64,000 bases of DNA, taken from Parvibaculaceae bacterium Mf 1.05b.01 (GTDB lineage: Bacteria > Pseudomonadota > Alphaproteobacteria > Parvibaculales > Parvibaculaceae). Position 1 is the first letter of the stretch. Every line of letters begins with the position of its first letter. The notes under the pieces were generated by a model. It ran no database searches, was not told where the DNA came from, and saw only the letters and a list, made by a program, of their open reading frames with translations. The DNA lies in assembly GCA_000509225.1 (NCBI GenBank), contig BAOK01000002.1, forward strand, positions 686,496 through 750,495, written 5' to 3'. The position numbers and the translations under genes are program-made. Positions 51,348 to 59,501 of this stretch are shown one piece after another.

Positions 51348-51975
51348 AAGACGGTCCCAGCTCCTGCCCCTAGTGCACATCGCCAAGAAACAACTTGGGC
51401 TTGATGATGAAACCTACCGAGCGTTGCTCGAACGCGAGACCGGCCTTCGCTCTGCTGGTGATATGACCGACGATCAGCTCGAAAAGGTGATGGCAGCATT
51501 TCGCTCCCAGGGCTTTAAGACCAAGCGACAACAGCGCACAACAGCCAAGCACGACCAGGGCAGGTTCATTGTCGCCTTATGGATCGACCTTTGGCAGCTC
51601 GGTGCGGTGGCAGATCGGCGTGATGCCGCTCTTGATGTATTCGTGAAAAGACAGACTGGCGTCGAGCGCATGTTGTGGCTCGCACCTTCCCAGGCGAACT
51701 CGGTTGTCGAGGCGTTGAAAGACTGGTGCAAGCGGGAAGGTCTCGAAATTGTCTATCAGCCTGGTGATCCTGATCCGGGTCTTACCGCCAAGCGAGCGGT
51801 CTGCCATGCGATCTTCGCGAAGCTCGCACAATACGAAGATGGGCAGGACGGCTTCGCAATGGAGATGGACTATAGCAACCAGCTCAATGCTGAAGAGGCG
51901 CAGGGCCTCGCCAACCGCATGGCCTATCGGCTTCATGCGTTTAAGAAACTAGTGGTGGGTGATGCGCCATCTTGA
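51331..51975 (+). CDS. gemA: GemA family regulatory protein (DUF1018)
   Basis: A 214-residue member of the GemA/DUF1018 family, a Mu-related regulator that affects gene expression and DNA supercoiling of the host in phage Mu. The diagnostic segment is LLPLVHIAKKQLGLDDETYR, then ALLERETGLRSAGDMTDDQL, EKVMAAFRSQGFKTK. The ATG at 51331 follows AAGGAT. It is placed between early genes and the primase, before Mor, which matches Mu-like gene order. Confidence 0.88.
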   Translation: MSAQPERRSQLLPLVHIAKKQLGLDDETYRALLERETGLRSAGDMTDDQLEKVMAAFRSQGFKTKRQQRTTAKHDQGRFIVALWIDLWQLGAVADRRDAALDVFVKRQTGVERMLWLAPSQANSVVEALKDWCKREGLEIVYQPGDPDPGLTAKRAVCHAIFAKLAQYEDGQDGFAMEMDYSNQLNAEEAQGLANRMAYRLHAFKKLVVGDAPS

Positions 51976-52276
51976 ACCAGCCAATCACACCATCCCGCTC
52001 ACCGTTGCAAAAGCAGCCCGGCGCGCTTCCTTTCGCAAGGTCTTTATCGCAGATGCAGACCGGCGAGGCCTCACGTTCTCAGCTGAAGAGATCGAACACC
52101 TTGAAGCAAGCATCATGAAATCCGCTGATGCCTACCAGCGTGCAGGTCGGCAGCGTTACTACGTCGCTGTTAGGTGGAAGGGGCGACGGATGGTCTGCGC
52201 TTACAGCATGCAGCTTAAATGCCTGGTCGGCCTCAGGTCTGCGCGCCGCCTGACAAAGAGGAAATTTACTCAATGA
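51962..52276 (+). CDS. Small basic early phage protein
   Basis: A 104-residue basic protein with AKAARRASFRKVFIADADRR, then GRQRYYVAVRWKGRRMVCAY. The ATG at 51962 overlaps the end of gemA. The next gene begins in its stop. It has the look of a small DNA- or RNA-binding protein; no family is known. Confidence 0.6.
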   Translation: MRHLEPANHTIPLTVAKAARRASFRKVFIADADRRGLTFSAEEIEHLEASIMKSADAYQRAGRQRYYVAVRWKGRRMVCAYSMQLKCLVGLRSARRLTKRKFTQ

Positions 52277-52647
52277 GCGCATTGACCAAAAGCTGCCGCC
52301 ACTATGGCTATGAGAACGGCATGGTGTGCGCGAAGGGCATGGACATCAGGGCCGTGCACGGCGACGCGTTGGCTTGTTGCCGAGATCCAAAGAAAGCATG
52401 TCCTGCGCGCGAGGATTACACGACCGACGAGATAGCAGCCGCTGAGGAGCAATCAGCCAAGCAGATGGAAGACGGCTTCACGGTCATTAGCGCAATCGTG
52501 GCGGAAGGAAAGACGGCGCCGGGTGATAGCGGTCATGTTGGCTGTCCAAAATGCGGTGCCGGAATGGTGCTGTTTACGTTCTCGCCATCCAATGGTCATC
52601 TCCACGCAGTGTGCTCAACACCGGATTGCTTCGAGGTGCACCAATGA
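52273..52647 (+). CDS. Small protein with a C-terminal zinc ribbon
   Basis: A 124-residue protein with two Cys-rich parts. The N-terminal half (KSCRHYGYENGMVCAKGM, then ACCRDPKKACPAREDY) has six Cys. The C-terminal part is a clear zinc ribbon: GCPKCGAGMVLFTFS with AVCSTPDCFEVHQ, CxxC and CxxxxC spaced by about 20. It is coupled to the primase gene by ATGA. Being next to a primase, it may be a primase-associated zinc module, but this is a guess. Confidence 0.7.
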   Translation: MSALTKSCRHYGYENGMVCAKGMDIRAVHGDALACCRDPKKACPAREDYTTDEIAAAEEQSAKQMEDGFTVISAIVAEGKTAPGDSGHVGCPKCGAGMVLFTFSPSNGHLHAVCSTPDCFEVHQ

Positions 52648-53486
52648 TCGACTGCTTCGCAGATATGGCGCAGCCCTACCTCTACCGATTTGGATGGGCA
52701 GTCTTTCCGGTCTCACGGTCCGGGCGGAAGAAGCCGCTGGTAAAAGGCGGGTGCCATGCTGCCACGACTAACCTTGACCTTGTTGATGAATGGTCTGACA
52801 GGTTCGGGGCTTGCAACATTGCTGCCTCAACTGGCTTCACGAACGGTATCTGTGTGCTCGATGTAGACGCACCTGAAGGGCTGCTAAATCTACAGAAGCT
52901 ACTCGGCGATTTGGGTGTTGCCTTGCCAAGAGCGCCCTGTGTTCGATCTGGTGGAGGAGGGTTGCACTACTACTTCGCACAACCACCAGAGAAACTGAAG
53001 AACCGAGCTGGCCATATAGCGCCCGGTCTCGACATCAGGAGCGAAGGTGGCTCCATTGTGCTACCGCCGTCCATCCACAAGTCCGGTCGCAGGTATGTCT
53101 GGGCAGTTCCCTTGGATGAATGGTGCAGTGATGGGGTGGTAACGCCTCCGCCAATGCCGGAGTGGCTGCGGCTCAAAGCTGCTGCTGACAAGCTCCCTGC
53201 TAGGCTGCGTCGCGGCGCGAAGGATTTCACCACAGCGCCAACCAAGATACTTGAGCTTGAAGAGACAGAGTTGAGGCGTGCCCAGCCTGGTGGGCGAAAC
53301 TATGCACTAAACCGTGCGGCCTTCGTCTTTGGTCAGTTTGTTGCCGTGGAGAAAATCAGCGAGCAAGACACTCGTTCTCGGTTGACGGCCATTGCTTTGG
53401 ATATCGGGCTTGATCCTGCAGAGATCGGGCCGACCATTGATAGCGGCTTGCGTGCTGGACTGTCCCAGCCAAGGCAGGGCACCTAG
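52644..53486 (+). CDS. AEP (archaeo-eukaryotic-type) primase-polymerase domain protein
   Basis: A 280-residue protein with the bifunctional DNA primase/polymerase domain. The catalytic Asp pair is in CVLDVDAPEGLL (Asp73, Asp75), the His in GGGGLHYYFA (His108), and the third motif in LDIRSEGGSIVLPPSIHKSG. The rest (residues 180-280) is a helical tail, with no fused helicase. Transposable phages replicate with the host machinery, so a phage primase here is unusual. The preceding gene is a zinc-ribbon protein. Primer synthesis or repair of gaps are possible roles. Confidence 0.88.
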   Translation: MIDCFADMAQPYLYRFGWAVFPVSRSGRKKPLVKGGCHAATTNLDLVDEWSDRFGACNIAASTGFTNGICVLDVDAPEGLLNLQKLLGDLGVALPRAPCVRSGGGGLHYYFAQPPEKLKNRAGHIAPGLDIRSEGGSIVLPPSIHKSGRRYVWAVPLDEWCSDGVVTPPPMPEWLRLKAAADKLPARLRRGAKDFTTAPTKILELEETELRRAQPGGRNYALNRAAFVFGQFVAVEKISEQDTRSRLTAIALDIGLDPAEIGPTIDSGLRAGLSQPRQGT

Positions 53487-53489
53487 AGC

Positions 53490-53888
53490 ATGTCTTCCCC
53501 CCGCCGTCAGCCAGGGCTCTTAGAAGCCATCGCAGAGATCACCGACCAGGCGTCGGCGGATCTTGTTGCGGCTGAGTGGGGTGGGCGTACCTTGTATCTG
53601 CCTGCAAAGTTGAAAAGCGATCACCGCCTGGTCGAGTTGTTGGGTGTGCAAAAGGCGACGGTGATTTGCAAGGAGATCGGCAGCGGCAACGTGATGGTGC
53701 CGATGTCTGATATGGCGGGGCCAAAGAAACGTCGTCGCTTGGTTGCTGAGATGTTGGACCAGGACGTATCACACAGCGAGGCTGCGCGCACGGCTGGTGT
53801 GCACACCAGAACAGTGGAGCGGGTGGCCGCTAAACAGAAACGTCTCAGCAAACGGAAGGCGACAGGCGCGCAGGGCCGTCTTCTCTGA
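53490..53888 (+). CDS. mor: Mor-family middle/late transcription activator
   Basis: A 132-residue activator of the Mor/C family that switches on the middle or late phage promoters. The dimerisation part reads LLEAIAEITDQASADLVAAE, WGGRTLYLPAKLKSDHRLVE and ATVICKEIGSGNVMVP. The HTH reads RRRLVAEMLDQDVSHSEAAR, then TAGVHTRTVERV. It sits last in the early block, 6 bp before a palindrome at 53894 and just before the lysis genes. This is the standard place for Mor. Confidence 0.9.
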   Translation: MSSPRRQPGLLEAIAEITDQASADLVAAEWGGRTLYLPAKLKSDHRLVELLGVQKATVICKEIGSGNVMVPMSDMAGPKKRRRLVAEMLDQDVSHSEAARTAGVHTRTVERVAAKQKRLSKRKATGAQGRLL

Positions 53889-53893
53889 CACGC

Positions 53894-53909
53894 CCCGACA
53901 CCTGTCGGG
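53894..53909. promoter_or_regulatory. 16-bp palindrome before the lysis genes
   Basis: CCCGACA-cc-TGTCGGG lies between mor and the endolysin. The same element, changed in one centre base, recurs at 60484-60499 before the protease and capsid genes. It may be a Mor binding site or a terminator-type hairpin. Confidence 0.5.
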
Positions 53910-53960
53910 ATTACGAATTTCGGGATTTCCCATCATGGTCTGTTCGTTGCAATCAAACGA

Positions 53961-54545
53961 ATGGCGGAAACGATGGACGCGGCTTCACCCGAATGGGTTT
54001 TCCAAAGAGCACTTGACGTTATCCTGGAACATGAAGGCGGCTTTGTCGATGATCCAGACGATCCTGGCGGTGCGACCAACTTTGGTGTCAGCCTTCGTTT
54101 CCTGCATTCAGTGGGCGAGTTGGATGTGGATGGCGACGGTTTCCATGACTTTGACTTTGACAAAGATGGCGACGTTGACGCGATTGATGTGCGTTCAATG
54201 GAACGCTCTCAAGCGGCAATGATCTACCGCGACTTTTGGTGGTTGAAGTTTCGCTATGATCTCCTCCCTGGTGAGGTCGCCATCAAGGTTTTCGATCTCT
54301 CTGTCAACATGGGTGCAAGGCAGGCGCACAAGCTCTTGCAACGCGCCCTCAGAGCCTCAGGTGTTGAGGTGGTGGATGACGGGCTCATTGGCCCCGTGAC
54401 GCGCCTAGCAATTGACGACACCGACCTTTGTGCATTGCTACCAGCTCTGCGATCTGAAGCCGCTGGTTTTTATCGTGCGCTTACGGCCGCAAGGCCACCT
54501 CTTAAGAAGTTTCTGAAGGGTTGGTTGCGGAGGGCCTATTCATGA
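53961..54545 (+). CDS. GH108 endolysin with calcium-loop-like insert
   Basis: A 194-residue N-acetylmuramidase-type glycoside hydrolase (GH108) that cuts peptidoglycan. The catalytic Glu25 is in ILEHEGGFVDDPDDPGGATN. Residues 55-76 form an Asp-rich insert (DVDGDGFHDF, then DFDKDGDVDAID) with two DxDxDG-type calcium-binding loops. The C-terminal peptidoglycan-binding part (HKLLQRALRASGVEVVDDG) is present. The ATG at 53961 is followed by a second ATG at 53973. No signal peptide, so export needs the holin made by the next gene. Confidence 0.9.
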   Translation: MAETMDAASPEWVFQRALDVILEHEGGFVDDPDDPGGATNFGVSLRFLHSVGELDVDGDGFHDFDFDKDGDVDAIDVRSMERSQAAMIYRDFWWLKFRYDLLPGEVAIKVFDLSVNMGARQAHKLLQRALRASGVEVVDDGLIGPVTRLAIDDTDLCALLPALRSEAAGFYRALTAARPPLKKFLKGWLRRAYS

Positions 54546-55099
54546 CCGAAGTTTGGGGAGCAGCCAAAGGCATTATCTCTACAGTCGCGCCAACAATTGC
54601 GACGGCGTTCGGTGGGCCGCTTGCTGGCATGGCTGCGCGCGCTGTAACTGGTGCACTGTGGGGAGAAGATAAGGCCGTTGACGATGTGGATGCTGCGTTG
54701 CAGGCGATGCAGACAGCGACGTCCGATGATCTCCTGAAGATAAAGGCGGAAGAACACAGGTTCGCTGAGAAGATGCGCGAGCTTGATATTGATGTTAAGC
54801 GCATCCATGCCGCTGATCGGGATAGTGCGCGGAAACGCCAGATGCAAACCAAAGACAAGATGCCGGGCTATATTGCCAGCGCTGCATTGGTTGGTTTCTT
54901 TTCCATTCTAGGCGCACTGATCTTTGTAGATCTCCCCTCAGCATCAACAGCACCGCTTCAGGTGATGCTTGGTGTGCTCGGCGGGTTGGTCGGGCAAATC
55001 GCAAACTACTATTTCGGATCATCAGCAAGTTCGTCTCGCAAAAACGAAATCATGAACGCAATGTTGAAAGGCCGGAACGGTGGCGCCACCGATGGCTAG
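54542..55099 (+). CDS. Holin of the 3-TM/GTA type
   Basis: A 185-residue protein. The N-terminal part (ATAFGGPLAGMAARAVTG) is a weak hydrophobic segment and the C-terminal half has two hydrophobic helices (YIASAALVGFFSILGALIFV and PLQVMLGVLGGLVGQIANYY), followed by a basic tail (SSRKNEIMNAMLKGR). The family is like the GTA holin. It overlaps the endolysin by 4 bp (ATGA), the typical lysis pair. Confidence 0.8.
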   Translation: MTEVWGAAKGIISTVAPTIATAFGGPLAGMAARAVTGALWGEDKAVDDVDAALQAMQTATSDDLLKIKAEEHRFAEKMRELDIDVKRIHAADRDSARKRQMQTKDKMPGYIASAALVGFFSILGALIFVDLPSASTAPLQVMLGVLGGLVGQIANYYFGSSASSSRKNEIMNAMLKGRNGGATDG

Positions 55100-55493
55100 T
55101 CCGGAATGGATACGTTTGATTTGGGACGTCGTCACAACTGCGATTTCGTTCGGTGCCGCTATCTATGTGTTCTTGCACATGCGACACACCGCAAACCAAA
55201 CAGAGACCGAAGCGATCCGGCTGGAGCTGACCGAGTTGAAGCACTCAGCAGTCGACCGTAGCGAGACAGATAAGCTTTGGGAATTCGCTCACGAAATTGA
55301 CGGTCGACGATCCAATTCAGCCGGGGAACTCAAAGACCGAATGAAGGACTTGGAGAGCAAGCAAGAGCACATGCCAGCACAGCGCGAAGTGCAGCGGTTG
55401 ATTGCGAACCAAGAGGCGATGAGGGAAACCATGACCTCCCTGCGCAACCAGGTTCAAACGATAGACGACTATTTAAGGAAACCGGAACGATGA
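55092..55493 (+). CDS. DUF2730 protein (Mu gp25-like)
   Basis: A 133-residue membrane-anchored, coiled-coil protein. One hydrophobic helix (LIWDVVTTAISFGAAIYVFL) is followed by a long coiled-coil (RLELTELKHSAVDRSETDKL onward). It corresponds to Mu gp25 by order and architecture; the function in Mu is unknown but may be linked to lysis. The ATG at 55092 overlaps the holin end. A GTG at 55080 is the alternative start. Confidence 0.82.
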   Translation: MASPEWIRLIWDVVTTAISFGAAIYVFLHMRHTANQTETEAIRLELTELKHSAVDRSETDKLWEFAHEIDGRRSNSAGELKDRMKDLESKQEHMPAQREVQRLIANQEAMRETMTSLRNQVQTIDDYLRKPER

Positions 55494-55789
55494 GTTGGGA
55501 AGACCATCTGAAAGAGCAGCGCCGTCTCATCATCTTGGAAGGCCTGTCCAAAACCCATGACCGAAAGCTAAACGACACGCTGCTGGTTCGTCTCACAAGT
55601 CAAGCTGGCCACGATGTGTCCCGGACGGTTATCCGAAGCGACATTCTGCACCTTGAAGAGGCTGGAGCAGTAATCCGAACAGCAGCAATGGGGTTCGTTG
55701 TCGCAGAGATTACAGAGCGTGGAGAAGATCACCTCGCATTGCGGACGAGCCTTGAAGGTGTCGCGCGGCCGTCCGCAAGGAGGTCGTAG
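55490..55789 (+). CDS. Mu gp26-like protein (VpaChn25_0724 family)
   Basis: A 99-residue protein with a winged-helix-like fold. The sequence reads LKEQRRLIILEGLSKTHDRK, then SRTVIRSDILHLEEAGAVIR and GFVVAEITERGEDHL, a typical layout of HTH with wing. It matches the small gp26-type protein between gp25 and gp27 of Mu-like phages. It is coupled by ATGA to gp25 and overlaps the next start by one base. Confidence 0.8.
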   Translation: MSWEDHLKEQRRLIILEGLSKTHDRKLNDTLLVRLTSQAGHDVSRTVIRSDILHLEEAGAVIRTAAMGFVVAEITERGEDHLALRTSLEGVARPSARRS

Positions 55790-56376
55790 TGGCAGGCCGC
55801 AGGAAAGGTCGTGGGCGGCTATCGAGCATTGACCAGCTGCCCAGTGAGGCTGCCCCTTTCGTCGTTGCTGCAATCAAAGCACTCAATGACAACAATCGTA
55901 CCCAAGAGGCTATTCGCGACGAATTGAACAATCACCTTCTCGGCATCGAAGGGTGTAAGCCGATTTCTGGGTCAGCGTTCAATCGGTATTCCCTCAACCT
56001 AGCAGTGCAGGGTGAGAGAATGTTGAGGGCGCGGGAAGTCGCGAGCATTTTTGCCGAGCGCATGGATGAAAACCCTGACGGCGATATCGGTTTGCTGATT
56101 GGAGAAACGCTCAAGACGCTCATCTATGACGTGATCATAGACAGCACTCTTGAAGGGGAGAGCCCGTCAATCAAGATGCTCGGCTCCGCTGCGAAGGCGG
56201 TGAAGGAGTTGGAGCTGGCGCGCGGTGCGAACCTGCGGGCGGCGAAACTCAAGCAAGACAATTTCATTGACGATACAGCCGACAAGGTTGCAGGCATCGC
56301 AGAAGAGCAGGGCTTGAGCGGAGAAAGGATTGCCCAGATGCGTCGTGAAATTCTCGGCGTCAAGAAGGCTGGCTAA
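55789..56376 (+). CDS. DUF3486 protein (Mu gp27-like), probable small terminase subunit
   Basis: A 195-residue protein of the DUF3486 family, thought to be the small terminase subunit or DNA-recognition partner of gp28. It opens GRGRLSSIDQLPSEAAPFVV, followed by HTH-like ISGSAFNRYSLNLAVQGERM and a long helix. The start is a GTG at 55789 preceded by AAGGAGG. It is directly followed by the large terminase gene (ATGA overlap region at 56376). Confidence 0.87.
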   Translation: MAGRRKGRGRLSSIDQLPSEAAPFVVAAIKALNDNNRTQEAIRDELNNHLLGIEGCKPISGSAFNRYSLNLAVQGERMLRAREVASIFAERMDENPDGDIGLLIGETLKTLIYDVIIDSTLEGESPSIKMLGSAAKAVKELELARGANLRAAKLKQDNFIDDTADKVAGIAEEQGLSGERIAQMRREILGVKKAG

Positions 56377-58010
56377 TGAGCAACGTCGTTCCACAGGCTG
56401 CCTACTCAGATGATCTGCCGCGTGGATTGGAGATCCCAAAGGATCTTGATCCCCTGCGTGACGGCATTCTTATGGCGCACCAAGTTAAGTGGTTGGAGGA
56501 TGAGTCAGACCTTAAGCTCAGTGAAAAAGGTCGGCGTACAGGATTTACTTTTGCGGAAGCCTATGACGACACGCTAATCGCAGCGGCCAAGAGATCGGCT
56601 GGTGGCGATCATGTTTTTTACATAGGTGATACCAAAGACAAAGGCCGAGAGTTCATCGGTTATGTCGCGCACTTTGCAAAAGTTGTTGCTGGTGAGCTGG
56701 GCACGATTGAAGAATTCGTCTTTGAAGACCGTCGCAAGGATGGCTCAACAAACCACATCTCAGCCTTTCGTGTGCGGTTTGCCTCTGGATACCGGGTTGA
56801 GGCTCTCTCCTCGCGGCCAGAAAACATCCGAGGTCTGCAAGGCGTGGTCGTCATCGATGAGGCCGCATTCCACGGCGATGTGCGTGGGGTTATTGATGCG
56901 GTGAATGCGCTCCTCATTTGGGGCGGCAAGATCCGGGTGATCTCCACACACAATGGTGTGAAGAACCCTTTCAATGAATTGATTGCCGAAGCCAAAGCAG
57001 GGAAGGTTCCATTCTCTCTGCACTTCACGCCATTTCAAACCGCAGTTGATAACGGTCTCTACGAACGTGTCTGCCTGGTGCGCGGTTGGACGCCAACAGT
57101 GGAAGGCAAACAAGAATGGCTTGACCGGATCATCAACTCCTATGGAACACGCGTTGAAGCACGTCGGCAAGAATTGGATTGCATACCAGCTCAAGGGGAA
57201 GGGTCGTTCCTATCGCGTGTGCTGATCGAAAGCTGTATGGCGGATGGCATTCCCGTTATCCGGTGGGCGGTACCAGAAGAAGTCGCCAAAGCACAACTCG
57301 ACATTCGCGAAGCAGTGACGCGCGATTGGTGTCGTGAAAATCTAGACCCCATCTTAGAAAAGTTCAGTCCAGACTTGTGGTCCTATTTTGGCGAAGACTT
57401 TGGTCGTCATGGAGATATGACTTCTATCGTCGCAGGCCAGATCCTCTCAAACCTCTCGCGCCACAGCCGTTTTGTGTTGGAGCTGCGACGTTGTCCGCAC
57501 GCCATGCAAAGACAGATCCTTTTCTACATCATCGAGCGGGTGCCGCGTTTTCTGGCAGGCGCAATGGACGCAACCGGCAATGGTGAATATCTGGCGGAGG
57601 CGGCGGGCGAGAGGTTCGGTGAAGCCATTCACCAGGTGAAACTTAACCAGGCTTGGTATCGCGCGAACATGGAGCCTTACCGCAGCGCTTTTGAGGATAG
57701 ATCCATTATCCTGCCACACGATGCGGACGTGCTCTCAGACCACCAAGCCATTCAAGTGGTGGGCGGTGTTGCCAAGGTGCCGGATGGACCAAGCGATGTG
57801 GGAGCTGATGGCTATGAGCGCCACGGCGATACGGGCATCGGTGGGGCGCTGGCCTACTACGCCAGCCGCCAAGATCCCAAGGTGATCGATTTTCAAAGCA
57901 GCGGACAGAAGCGGGCAAGCGTTCCGGCGTTTGGTGAGGTGCCATCGACCGAGAACACAGAAACAGGCTTCGGCACGGTCGCTGGCCGCAACAATATGGA
58001 TGGGTTTTAG
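56376..58010 (+). CDS. Large terminase subunit (Mu gp28-like)
   Basis: A 544-residue DNA-packaging motor with ATPase and nuclease parts. The phosphate-binding loop is KGRRTGFT (residues 51-58), an altered Walker A. Walker B is VVVIDEAAF (Asp161-Glu162). The motor motif THNG near 195 couples ATP use. The nuclease acidic residues are in YFGEDFGRHGD and GAMDATGNGE. Gene order gp27-gp28-gp29 agrees with Mu. The stop is 2 bp before the portal gene. Confidence 0.92.
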   Translation: MSNVVPQAAYSDDLPRGLEIPKDLDPLRDGILMAHQVKWLEDESDLKLSEKGRRTGFTFAEAYDDTLIAAAKRSAGGDHVFYIGDTKDKGREFIGYVAHFAKVVAGELGTIEEFVFEDRRKDGSTNHISAFRVRFASGYRVEALSSRPENIRGLQGVVVIDEAAFHGDVRGVIDAVNALLIWGGKIRVISTHNGVKNPFNELIAEAKAGKVPFSLHFTPFQTAVDNGLYERVCLVRGWTPTVEGKQEWLDRIINSYGTRVEARRQELDCIPAQGEGSFLSRVLIESCMADGIPVIRWAVPEEVAKAQLDIREAVTRDWCRENLDPILEKFSPDLWSYFGEDFGRHGDMTSIVAGQILSNLSRHSRFVLELRRCPHAMQRQILFYIIERVPRFLAGAMDATGNGEYLAEAAGERFGEAIHQVKLNQAWYRANMEPYRSAFEDRSIILPHDADVLSDHQAIQVVGGVAKVPDGPSDVGADGYERHGDTGIGGALAYYASRQDPKVIDFQSSGQKRASVPAFGEVPSTENTETGFGTVAGRNNMDGF

Positions 58011-58012
58011 AT

Positions 58013-59497
58013 ATGGCAGATGACGTAACCCAACAAGCCCCAGCAAATACCCCGGAGATGCAAGAGGTGGCGACGAGCGGGGACGGCCTCGACATCACGC
58101 TTGGCTATTTCGGAACGATGCGGCCGAACAGCGATCCCATCTTGATGTCGCGCGGCGGGGATCTGAAAATCTATGAAGACCTGTTGCGGGATGATCAGGT
58201 GCAAAGCTGTTTTCAACAGAGAAAGCGGTCGGTCATCAGTGCAGAATGGGAGGTCACACCTGGTGCCGACGATGCAGCCAGTGTGAAAGCGGCTGATGCG
58301 CTTCGGGAGAACCTCAATAATCTGGAGTTTGACGACCACACCGACAAGATGCTGAACGGTGTCTTCTATGGCTACGCGGTAGGCGAGTGCATGTGGGCGA
58401 AGGACGGAAACCAGTTCGTTCTCGAAGACATCAAGGTGCGAAAAGCCAAGCGCTTTCGCTGGGACATAGATGGCGGCCTGAGATTGTTGACCCTCAACAA
58501 GTCTGCTGAAGGGGAGCTGATGCCGCCGCGCAAGTTCTGGACCTTCGCGACAGGCGCGGACAATGATGATGAGCCCTATGGGCGCGGGCTTGGCTATTAT
58601 TGCTATTGGCCGGTCTGGTTTAAAAAGAACAACATCAAATTCTGGGCCTACTACCAGGATAAATTTGGTCAACCAACGGTGGTTGGGGAGTTCGGTCCCA
58701 ACACCACAAAAACTGACCAGGATAAGTTGCTCGCTGCAGCATCGGCTATCCAGACAGACAGCGCTGTCATCATTCCAGAAGGCATGATGCTTGAGCTGCT
58801 GGAGGCAAAGCGTTCTGGAGCGATTGACTATGGTGCCTTCTATGACCGGATGGAAGGAGCGGTCTCAAAGGTCATTCTCAGCCAAACCATGACAACGGAT
58901 GCAAAGGCGACCGGCATCGGGTCTGGTGCTGCCGATGTGCATATGGATGTGCGAGAAGAGGTCACGAAGTCAGACGCCGATCTTAACTGTGGCAGCTTTA
59001 ACAAGGGGCCAGCGCGGTGGTTGACGGAATGGAATTTTCCCGGTGCAAAGGCACCCCGCGTCTATCGTAAGCTTGAACAGGCTGAAGACCTGAATGCGGT
59101 TGCAGAACGGGATGAAAAACTCTTTGCAATGGGCTTTCAACCGACAGAAGAACGTGTCGAGGAGGTGTATGGGCCTGGCTATGAGCGCGTGCCGACACCT
59201 GCCGCTAACATTCTGCCCGGCTTGCCGGGCAACCCAGACGCATCTTTCGCGGAACAAGATGACGATGAAGTGGATGGTCTGGTGCGGCAGTTGGAAGGGT
59301 TGGCGGAGCCTGTTCAAACAAAACTCATTGGCGACATTCGCAAGGCTCTGACCAAGGCGAAGACGCTGGTTGAGTTTCAAGAGAGCTTGGAACAGATCGG
59401 GGACGGGCTCGACTTGGACGCTTTCTCCGTCTTGATGCGCGAAGGCCTGGCGCTGGCCCAGCTCACCGGGCAATCAGACGTGCAAGACGGCGATTGA
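58013..59497 (+). CDS. Portal protein, DUF935 (Mu gp29-like)
   Basis: A 494-residue portal protein that forms the ring at one capsid vertex. The typical pieces are LRDDQVQSCFQQRKRSVISA, MLNGVFYGYAVGECMW, RKFWTFATGADNDDEPYGRG and AYYQDKFGQPTVVGEF. The C-terminal part is helical and acidic. The stop is 4 bp before the head-morphogenesis gene. The name follows Mu gene order and the DUF935 signature. Confidence 0.92.
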   Translation: MADDVTQQAPANTPEMQEVATSGDGLDITLGYFGTMRPNSDPILMSRGGDLKIYEDLLRDDQVQSCFQQRKRSVISAEWEVTPGADDAASVKAADALRENLNNLEFDDHTDKMLNGVFYGYAVGECMWAKDGNQFVLEDIKVRKAKRFRWDIDGGLRLLTLNKSAEGELMPPRKFWTFATGADNDDEPYGRGLGYYCYWPVWFKKNNIKFWAYYQDKFGQPTVVGEFGPNTTKTDQDKLLAAASAIQTDSAVIIPEGMMLELLEAKRSGAIDYGAFYDRMEGAVSKVILSQTMTTDAKATGIGSGAADVHMDVREEVTKSDADLNCGSFNKGPARWLTEWNFPGAKAPRVYRKLEQAEDLNAVAERDEKLFAMGFQPTEERVEEVYGPGYERVPTPAANILPGLPGNPDASFAEQDDDEVDGLVRQLEGLAEPVQTKLIGDIRKALTKAKTLVEFQESLEQIGDGLDLDAFSVLMREGLALAQLTGQSDVQDGD

Positions 59498-59501
59498 TCT
59501 C

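Noticed and set aside
58007-58672. A 221-codon minus-strand frame opposite the portal gene
   Set aside because: No domain and opposite to the DUF935 protein with clear motifs.
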